Notes under the pieces: model-generated
What the model was told of the DNA's origin: nothing
Databases searched by the model: none
The model's input: only the letters and a program-made list of their open reading frames with translations
Origin: Polyrhizophydium stewartii
Taxonomy: Eukaryota > Chytridiomycota > Chytridiomycetes > Rhizophydiales
Direction: 5' to 3'
DNA length: 10,497 nt
Assembly: GCA_027604665.1 (NCBI GenBank)
Contig: JADGIZ010000656.1
Coordinates: 1 to 10,497 of the forward strand
Part shown: positions 1 to 5,861 of the stretch, in pieces
Position numbering within the stretch: position 1 is the stretch's first letter
How the letters are laid out: the number at the start of each line of letters is the position of its first letter
Translations under genes and position numbers: made by a program

Positions 1-58
1 GGCAAGTCGTTCACAAGCAGGCACGCCGACGGTGCGGCATACATCAAGTACGAGGCGA

Positions 59-3040
59 ATGAATGAGCGAGCGAGCTTCGCGGCTGGTGCATGCGAGCGT
101 GTCGGCGCGGCGCGGCGTACTGCGGCTTTCCCGCCGATGGACGATCTCGGCGACATCGACGTGCAGATGGCCATCGCCATGAGCATGGGAGTGGGACTGG
201 ACATGGGCATGGGACTGGGGCTGGACGCAGGCATGAGCTTGGCCATGGGCGTCCCAGCAGCGCTGCCTGCGCCGCTGCAGCTCGCCGTGAGCGTCGGCGA
301 CGGATCCTTCGTCGACCCGCAGCTGGCCATGCCGGAGACGCTCAACAGCACGCAGCGACAGCGCAGCGACGAGCCAGCGCTCCCGCACGCACCGGCGGCC
401 AATGCGAGCCCTGCAGCGGCTTGCTTCTCGGCTGCAGTCGCGCGAGAAGCCATCACGGCAGGCGCAGACTCTGCAGCGCCAGCGGGCGACTCTGGTGCTG
501 CTGGGCTGGTCGGCGAGCAGGTGCTTGACAACACGGCGCTGGTGCCTCCGCAGGCCGGTGTCGCCAAGGCGGTCACCGGCGTCGCACAAGGCGCTGCGGG
601 CGACGGCGCCGAGCATTCACGCACGCAGCACCAGCGCTCTGCAGCAGAGTCGCAGGCTGCGAGTGGATCCGAAGGCGCAGACGTCGGTGGCAGCCGCGAT
701 GGGTCGAGCGCCGTCCACCGACAGCGCGAAGCGGCCAACGGCGAGGCAAGCAGCGCATCCACCGCCAGCCAGGCGCTGCAGGACAGCGAAGAGTGGGTCG
801 GCCGCCGGTTCGACAGCGATGCGCTTGGATTCCATGCTGACACCGTTGCGAAGCTTTGCTCTCGTCTCGAGTGCGCTCGCCGTACTGAAGGATCAGCAAC
901 GACGGGCAGAGAGTGACATCAAAAGACTTGAAGAGCTGCGCGAGATGGCGCTCGCGGACCCGGAGCGATTCGTCGACGACTTTGTTAATAAGGTTTGTGA
1001 AAACCACCTTGCCGATCAGCGGCAGCCTGGTGCCATCGTGCTGACGAGTGCTTGTGCAGCGATTGGGACCACTGCCACGCCTTCAGCGGGTTGTTGCAGC
1101 ACCAACCGTTGACCTGGCAAAATATCAGATTCGACGTCGGCGCGACCAAGCAATCATTGGTGGGCTGCACGCTCGACTGCCGAAATGCCGCATCCCGTGA
1201 GCGCAAGCTCACAATGCACCGTAGAGTGTCCACGGCCAACTGGCAGGCCGACGATATTCCGCGAGTTTATGGAGCCTTCGAAGCAGTCCATCGTGCCCAG
1301 TAATCCGTCATTCCAACCGGCATCAGAAAAACGGCCGTCGCACCTCTTCCAGTCAAGTCGCCCAAGTCAACGTCCTCAGCCAAAACCGCTGGTGCAGCCA
1401 GTTGCGATGCCAAAGCGCCAGCAGAAACCAAAGAAAGCTCAGCCAGATATGTCGACCCGCGAAAGCGCTGCCTCCCCGCTACCAAAACCGGTTTCATCTC
1501 CACCAGCGTTGCAAGAACTTGTCAGTGATCCTGATGCGGCCACGCGATCGGTCGAGCCAGTTGATTCCCAGACAATGCAAGTCAATGCAGCCGGACAAGA
1601 GGAATCATCGGGCCAGAGCTCCGTCGCCAATCCGAAAGAAATGCCGAGTTTCTTGAAGCGCTTTGCCGGGCAAGCCCCGCGCTATAAATACAAGTTCTGG
1701 ACGCAAGAAGAAAAGGCAAGCCGTCTTTCAGACTTTAATTGCATCTGACTTCATGACATCTGACAGAGCAGCTCATCAATCGTCTGGTTATCGCCGTAGA
1801 TGACCCTCAAGGCCCTTTGGAAGCAGTTCCCAGAGCAGAAGGGCGTCCTTCTTGATACCCGCATTCAGCTCATCTCGGAAAGGATCAAGACCCGCAACTG
1901 GCATCAGGTGCACGGCTTTATTGCGCGGAATCGGGATTGGCTCGACGACGACGAAGAGAAGCACGAAACTCCGACCGTAGAAAACTCGAGAGGCTTGTAC
2001 TGGACCGACGCGCAGCAGGTACGTGCATGGCCTCTTTTGAATCTCGCAGCCATATCTGTGCTTTGGGTTTGACCGTGATATGCCGTCAAATGGGCATACG
2101 CATTTGCGCGCAGCACCGCCTTCTCGAGCTCATGGCAAAGTACCCGCGCGAGAACTTTGAAAAGTCCAACGATCGGTACGATGTCATTGCCGCCGAGCAC
2201 GGACGCACGCCCAGCCAGATCAAGACATTTGTCTCCAAAAATCGGTTCACGGTTCCCAAGCGCGGGGCTGGACATAATGCCTTGCCGGTGGGTGTGTGCA
2301 TTTCTGGCGCGAGGGTCTCCATTGGGCTGACATGATCGCTCCCACACCGCTGCAAAGCTTGTGGACTCGTCTGGAAGCGTCTTGCGCTTGGAGACGCCAC
2401 TGGTTGAATCTGTATTCAAGAAATCAGATAGGCCACGGTTGTCTTCAACATGGAGCGACGGGCAAGATGATGACGAAGACGAAAATGACGACCAGATCAG
2501 CGACGCCGACGCCAACGGCCGCCGCGCAAAAGAAAAGAGCCGGAGACGGCACGCTCCTGAAAGCGAGTCGGCCAACGGCGGCGGTGATGATGACCGGCCG
2601 CTGGCAAAGCGGCACCAAGCTTCGCTGCTGCTTGGCCGCCTCGGAGAGGCAGAGAACTTGGGAGCCGTGCACCGGTGGTACAAATGCGACATGTGCCAGA
2701 TTGATCCGATTGTTGGGGTGAGTTTCCCAGAAGCAGCATATTAGGCACAGAAGCACGCTCAAGGCAGCTGACCAAATATGGCAGACGCGCTGGTCATGCC
2801 AAGACTGTCCAGAGGAAAGCCAAGTTGATCTCTGCAACGATTGCATCAAACTCGGCTTCGAGACTGGTGGGCAAGCGATCTTGGCCGATGACCTGGAACC
2901 TAAACCAAGGTGTGCTGACGCATTTGTTCCCAGAAACGCACAAGGCAGCCCATCGGTTCGAAGCCATAACAAATCCCGAGAGCGACGGACAGGAATCAGA
3001 CGCTGGCGAAGGGAACGACTTTGGATATCTGGGCTTCTGA
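59..3040 (+). CDS. ZZZ3: ZZZ3-like chromatin protein (tandem SANT/Myb repeats plus ZZ zinc finger), nine exons
   Basis: Exons read as 59-792, 854-992, 1060-1196, 1247-1715, 1800-2018, 2114-2287, 2358-2717, 2785-2866 and 2934-3040, giving 806 residues. Residues 1-240 are low-complexity and Ala/Ser-rich with a Met/Gly patch at 37-64. A charged helix (about 250-285, LKDQQRRAESDIKRLEELRE) looks like a coiled coil. SANT repeat 1 spans about 488-537 (WTQEEK to ARNR) and repeat 2 about 561-610 (WTDAQQ to SKNR). An acidic then basic stretch follows at about 640-690. The ZZ finger has all ligands: C734, C737, C749, C752, C761, C764, H774 and H778, with the family string RWSCQDCPEE. The SANT-then-ZZ order and the ZZ spacing match animal ZZZ3, a subunit of the ATAC acetyltransferase complex whose ZZ domain binds the histone H3 tail. 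A nuclear chromatin role is therefore inferred. The frame is open to the left edge, so the start is uncertain; ATG 137 is an alternative, and upstream exons are possible. Confidence 0.82.
137..264 (+). repeat. Met/Gly-rich low-complexity stretch in the ZZZ3-like N-terminus
   Basis: From an ATG at 137 the frame encodes a short acidic start (MDDLGDID), then an imperfect run built of Met-Gly, Gly-Leu and Leu-Asp units with seven Met in 28 residues (residues 37-64 of the model). On DNA this is a degenerate ATGGGC/CTGGAC repeat. It is probably a disordered or weakly hydrophobic segment. No known domain is recognised. Confidence 0.6.
793..853 (+). other. Intron 1 of the ZZZ3-like gene (61 nt)
   Basis: GTGGGT donor, CTGAC branch point at 837-841, and AG at 852-853. 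Phase 2 splicing links the frame ending LQDSE to the frame starting FALVSSALAVLKDQ, with a D codon rebuilt at the junction. Without it the upstream frame stops at 916. Confidence 0.7.
993..1059 (+). other. Intron 2 of the ZZZ3-like gene (67 nt)
   Basis: GTTTGT donor, CTGAC at 1041-1045, and CAG at 1057-1059, phase 0. Splicing joins DPERFVDDFVNK to RLGPLPRLQRVV. Confidence 0.75.
1197..1246 (+). other. Intron 3 of the ZZZ3-like gene, acceptor ambiguous (1246 or 1300)
   Basis: A strong GTGAGC donor at 1197 ends the exon in phase 2. Both CAG at 1244-1246 and CAG at 1298-1300 restore the next frame, giving introns of 50 or 104 nt. The shorter one has a CTCAC branch-like site at 1208-1212. The longer one has no clear branch point near its acceptor. 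The choice changes the protein by 18 residues in a disordered region. Confidence 0.5.
1716..1799 (+). other. GC-AG intron inside SANT repeat 1 (84 nt)
   Basis: The exon ends AAG and the intron begins GCAAGC, a good match to the GC-AG donor consensus. Two CTGAC sites (1745-1749 and 1760-1764) precede the TAG acceptor at 1797-1799. Phase 0 removal gives WTQEEKMTLKALWKQFP, which aligns without gaps to the start of SANT repeat 2 (17 residues from W to P in each). The GT at 1723 is out of phase for this acceptor. Confidence 0.72.
2019..2113 (+). other. Intron inside SANT repeat 2 (95 nt), at the same residue as in repeat 1
   Basis: GTACGT donor, TTGAC at 2069-2073, and CAG at 2111-2113, phase 0. 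It splits the repeat after WTDAQQ, the sixth residue from the Trp, exactly as the GC-AG intron does in repeat 1. Removal gives WTDAQQHRLLELMAKYP. Confidence 0.82.
2288..2357 (+). other. Intron 6 of the ZZZ3-like gene (70 nt)
   Basis: GTGGGT donor, CTGAC at 2327-2331, and AAG acceptor at 2355-2357, phase 0. It joins the end of SANT repeat 2 (GAGHNALP) to the acidic linker exon beginning LVDSSGS. Confidence 0.65.
2718..2784 (+). other. Intron 7, splitting the ZZ finger (67 nt)
   Basis: GTGAGT donor, CTGAC at 2768-2772, and CAG at 2782-2784, phase 0. Removal restores CQIDPIVGTRWSCQDC, the core of the ZZ fold between its first and second cysteine pairs. Confidence 0.88.
2867..2933 (+). other. 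Intron 8, splitting the ZZ finger before its histidines (67 nt)
   Basis: GTGGGC donor, CTGAC at 2915-2919, and CAG at 2931-2933, phase 1. Removal gives GFETETHKAAHRFEAI, placing the final H-x3-H zinc ligands in frame with the cysteines. Confidence 0.88.
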
Positions 3041-3161
3041 GCGAAAATGCAGAGGCGGAGAGAATGCCTGATGCGCACAGTAAACCTGGCTGTATTATCG
3101 GAAGCGCGAACAGATGCGGCATGGGTCGGCGTCAAATGTCGAACAGCAGCCCAAGTATTGC
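3041..3161. other. Short convergent intergenic region
   Basis: These 121 bp separate the stop codons of the ZZZ3-like gene (plus) and the dihydroorotase gene (minus). Both 3' ends must lie here or overlap. No AATAAA is seen on either strand, and no other gene or repeat is apparent. Confidence 0.8.
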
Positions 3162-4588
3162 TTACTCGAGCTCGATAGTCCAGGGAAGCTCCTTGCCTGC
3201 CCAAAAGGGCACGACTGAGCGCTGGATTCCGTCGTCGTCAACAAACGGGATCTCTTCTGGCACACGCAGTCCAGCGCCGCTCGCGGCCTTGACGAGCTTG
3301 ACGGCACGCACGCCGGCGGCGGCTGCGGCCGGCTCCGCGATGCCATAGAACGCGCGACCAAAGCGGGTCGCAAAGCCCTCCAGCTTGTCGATGGCACCAA
3401 ACGAGTCGAGAATCGTGGCTAGGTACGGCAAAACGTACGGCGTGACGAAAACACCTGCAGCGGCAGCAGCCACCGACTCCTTTGTATGGCGCGGGTGCGG
3501 CGCCGAGTCCGTGCCGAGGAAGAAGCGCGGGTGACCCTCGGAGATGACGCCGCGCAGGGCGTCGCGGTCGTGCGGGAACTTGGCAACAGGCTTGCAGAAG
3601 TGGTGACACTGACCAGCCCAGTCGTCGACGATGAGCTGGAGGTGGTGGACCGTGATGGTGCATCCGACCGTGTCGCCAAGCGACTTGACCTGCAGATGGC
3701 ACCACAATCAGCGCTCGAGCGCCACATAAAGATCGACGGACGTGCGGCGCACCATATCGACGGCAGCTTTTGTGGTGGCATGCTCAAGAACAATCTTGAG
3801 GTTGGGGAAGTCGGCGTGCAGCTGCGCGAGGTGCTTGAGGAAGCGCTCCTCGGCGTTGAGCACGCACACGTCCTGCGATGGAGTGGGGGGGGGGCGTCTT
3901 GGTTTAGCGACGCCCAAAGGGACGCCAAGGGAGCAGAAGTGCGGGCCATACATTGCTCGGGTCGCTTGGGATCTCGCCGTGCAGGTTGAGCACCATGCCA
4001 ACCTCTTCCATGGCGCGGAAGACATCGTAGTATACGGTGTAGCTTTCGATGCCCGAGTCGCTGTTGGTGGTGACGCCGCGCGGGTAGCTCTTGACGCCTG
4101 CACGCAGAGATTCAGGTGAGCAAGTGCGGCAATATCTCGCCCAGCCGCATCCGTGCAGGAAACGGTTGCGGAGGGGTCCGTGGGCGAGGAGCCGGCTGCT
4201 GGGAGCTAGCGGCAGGCGGGGGCTCGCGGCGTGTGGGACGTTGCGACGCACCCTTGACGCCGGCCTTTGCGGCCTTGCGGATCTCGTCGGGTGTGAGCTC
4301 CGGGTTGAGGTAGAGGGTCATGAGGAACTCGACGCCTGGGGCCAGCTGCTGCAGCTGCGCCTTGTACGCAAGCGCTTCGTCGGTCGTGCGGATGGGCGGC
4401 TTGAGGTTCGGCTGCGCGGGCAGGCGCATGTCAGCGACGTTTGGCTGCACCGGGACCGTGAGCAGACACACCATGACGTAGGCGAGGCGGCAGCCGCTTT
4501 TGGCAAGCAGGGGCGTGACGGCGCGCATGAGCGTCCCCTGGCGCAGGTGGACGTGGAAGTCGTCGATGCCGGCGAGTGCGAGCGACAT
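3162..4588 (-). CDS. URA4: Dihydroorotase, class II (PyrC/URA4 type), five exons
   Basis: It cyclises N-carbamoyl-L-aspartate to L-dihydroorotate in de novo pyrimidine synthesis, in the cytosol. Exons on the minus strand are 4588-4472, 4411-4252, 4097-3952, 3872-3753 and 3689-3162, giving 356 residues, a normal length for the class. All active-site elements of this binuclear-zinc amidohydrolase are visible: the HVH motif (H12, H14) followed by R16; N41 in YVMPNLKPPI; K95, the carboxylated lysine, in GVKSYPRGVTTNS; H132 in LNLHGE; H172 in LEHATT; and D242 and H246 in GTDSAPH. The ATG at 4588 directly precedes the first strand carrying HxH, as expected. In many fungi DHOase is a separate protein because the DHOase-like part of the multifunctional CAD-type enzyme is inactive, so this is probably the working enzyme. 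It is convergent with the ZZZ3-like gene and lies 127 bp downstream of pirin. Confidence 0.95.
3690..3752 (-). other. Dihydroorotase intron 4 (63 nt)
   Basis: Minus strand GTGCGC donor at 3752 and CAG acceptor ending at 3690, phase 0, with a CTGAT branch-like site at 3711-3707. Removal gives TTKAAVDMVKSLGDTVG. The unspliced frame stops shortly after 3752. Confidence 0.85.
3873..3951 (-). other. Dihydroorotase intron 3 (79 nt) with a ten-base C run
   Basis: Minus strand GTATGG donor at 3951 and CAG ending at 3873, phase 0. Removal gives HGEIPSDPSNDVCVLNAEER, a conserved join. The intron holds a CTAAA branch-like site and, just before the acceptor, a homopolymer (ten G on the plus strand, 3885-3894) acting as a long pyrimidine tract. 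Confidence 0.85.
4098..4251 (-). other. Dihydroorotase intron 2 (154 nt)
   Basis: Minus strand GTGCGT donor at 4251 and CAG ending at 4098, phase 1. Removal gives AAKAGVKGVKSYPRGVTTNS and places the carboxylated lysine next to its conserved context. A CTCAC branch-like site lies at 4120-4116. Confidence 0.85.
4412..4471 (-). other. Dihydroorotase intron 1 (60 nt)
   Basis: Minus strand GTGTGT donor at 4471 and CAG ending at 4412, phase 0, with CTGAC at 4434-4430. The frame stays open through it, so it could be mistaken for coding, but removal restores YVMPNLKPPI, the conserved substrate-binding segment. Confidence 0.9.
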
Positions 4589-4715
4589 GGGAGCTGTCGG
4601 GCGTGCTGTGATCTCGGGAGAGAGAGATCAGAGTGGTTCAGCATTAGTTCAGCGATTCCAATGAATTCTTTAGTTGCTGCTCGGCGAGCGCTGTGGTTCG
4701 AGAGTGGGAGGGGAT
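4589..4715 (-). promoter_or_regulatory. Dihydroorotase promoter/leader (and pirin 3' flank)
   Basis: These 127 bp hold the dihydroorotase upstream signals. Read on the minus strand there is an ATTGG (a reverse CCAAT box) about 70 nt before the ATG, and a CT-rich stretch 21-42 nt before the ATG, as in many fungal promoters. GTTCAGC occurs twice on the plus strand 11 nt apart (4636-4642 and 4647-4653). No TATA box is seen. Confidence 0.4.
4609..4630. repeat. Perfect 7-bp inverted repeat in the dihydroorotase leader
   Basis: TGATCTC at 4609-4615 and GAGATCA at 4624-4630 are perfect complements around an 8-nt spacer. They end about 20 nt before the dihydroorotase ATG. It could be a protein-binding palindrome or an mRNA hairpin, or chance. 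Confidence 0.5.
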
Positions 4716-5671
4716 TTACTTGCGGTTACCGATATCCGACTTCCAGACATGAGCCATTTCAAATCCGTTGCGGCCCTGCTCGTAGTCGGCAATCGCCTGG
4801 AGCAGCTCCTCCTTCGAGTTCATCACAAACAGACCCTGCTGGGCAACCGGCTCGCCGATGGGCTCGCCGGCCAGAAGCACAAAGCGAGCCGGTGCCTCGG
4901 AGGTGGTGGCGCGCACATGGTCGCCGTCCGAGCCGAAAATGAGTGTCGTGCGAGGCTCCGATGGGGGCAATGACCCAAAGGCGGCGCTGCCCTCGAGAGT
5001 ATACACCATGGTGTTGTACCCGGCAGGAATCTCCTGATAGAAGGTGGCGTTTGGCTGCATGCTGACGTCGAGGTAGTAGATGGGCACGACCGTGTGCATC
5101 TTGGCCTCGACGCCGTACGAGCGACCCGAGATGACCTTGACGAGCGTGCGGCCGTCCACCGACTTGGCATGCGGAATGTCGGTGGCTCGCAGATCGTGGT
5201 AGCTGGGCGGCATCATCTTGGCGAGGCGCGGCAGATTGACCCACAGCTGCAAGCCCGACGCATGCTCGCTCACGGGCATCTCCGTGTGGACGATGCCGCG
5301 GCCTGCGGGCGAACACGGCGTCGGTCAGCGCTGCGACAGGTCGCGAAAGCAGCAAGCGACAGCGAGACAGACGCACCCGCGTTCATGAACTGGAGGTCGC
5401 CCGGCCCGATGCGGCCAACATGGCCCGCAAAGTCCTCGTGCTGCACCACGCCCTCGAACATCAGGGTGATGGTCTCCAGCCCGCGGTGCGGGTGGTCGGG
5501 GAAGCCCTCTCGGCCCGAGACCTTGAAGTCGTCGAGCAGCAAGAATGGGTCGTGACTGCGGTGGCGCCGGGTGCCGATGCTGCGGCTGATGCGGGCGCCG
5601 GTGCCCTCGATCCGGTCGGCCGAGAGCACGGTCTTGACGACCTGGCGGAAGGCGCGGCCGATGGCGCTCAT
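4716..5671 (-). CDS. Pirin (iron-binding bicupin), two exons
   Basis: Exons on the minus strand are 5671-5377 and 5302-4716, giving 293 residues, close to human pirin (about 290). The N-terminal cupin carries the complete metal site: H60 and H62 in FPDHPHRG, and H104 and E106 in GRGIVHTEMP. Other family blocks are DPFLLLDDF, GPGDLQFMNAG, GLQLWVNLP, GEPIGEPVAQQGLFVMN and the C-terminal WKSDIGN. Human pirin is an Fe-dependent nuclear cofactor, and some microbial pirins show quercetin dioxygenase activity. Which applies here cannot be told from sequence. The ATG at 5671 is the first in the frame that fits the family N-terminus; the frame stays open upstream to 5791 without another ATG. The ABC transporter gene ends 190 bp upstream and dihydroorotase starts 127 bp downstream, all on the same strand, but each is probably an independent unit. 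Confidence 0.94.
5303..5376 (-). other. Pirin intron (74 nt)
   Basis: Minus strand GTGCGT donor at 5376, CTGAC at 5328-5324 and CAG ending at 5303, phase 1. Removal gives LQFMNAGRGIVHTEMP and so rebuilds the second half of the iron site. Confidence 0.92.
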
Positions 5672-5742
5672 GGTTTCCGACTCGGCGGGCAGCTCGGGCA
5701 AGCGCCGGCGCCGCTCTTTGGGCGCCGGGTCCGCAAATACAG

Positions 5743-5763
5743 AGGGGCCGGGATCAGGCCCCT
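5743..5763. repeat. Perfect 7-bp inverted repeat in the pirin leader
   Basis: AGGGGCC at 5743-5749 and GGCCCCT at 5757-5763 flank a 7-nt spacer, 72-92 nt before the pirin ATG. It overlaps the end of the possible uORF. In GC-rich DNA this could be chance. Confidence 0.4.
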
Positions 5764-5813
5764 GGGAAAGCACTTGCGCCGGCAGGCTCACAGGGTTGTG
5801 CGTCGAGGTTCAT
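5754..5813 (-). other. Possible uORF in the pirin leader (19 codons plus stop)
   Basis: An ATG at 5813 on the minus strand opens a 19-codon frame (MNLDAQPCEPAGASAFPGA) that stops at 5754, about 80 nt before the pirin ATG. It matters only if transcription starts upstream of 5813, which is not known. Confidence 0.25.
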
Positions 5814-5861
5814 TTGTTTTGCAAAAAGGAGGTGGTGGCAATGGCAGAGTCTTACTCCCTG

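Larger units (their letters stand above)
5672..5861 (-). promoter_or_regulatory. Pirin upstream region / ABC transporter 3' flank
   Basis: These 190 bp between the transporter stop and the pirin ATG must hold the pirin promoter and the transporter 3' end. An A/T-rich patch lies at about 5811-5828. There is no clear TATA or polyadenylation signal. It also holds a short upstream ORF and a GC-rich inverted repeat, listed separately. Confidence 0.45.

Noticed and set aside
1904..2692. Minus-strand open frame of about 262 codons over the SANT region
   Set aside because: It is antisense to exons and introns of the ZZZ3-like gene. The Ser/Arg-rich product has no recognisable motif.
3162..4588. Frameshifted dihydroorotase pseudogene
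   Set aside because: Each frame change coincides with GT-AG introns whose removal restores conserved motifs exactly. All catalytic residues are present and the total length is normal.
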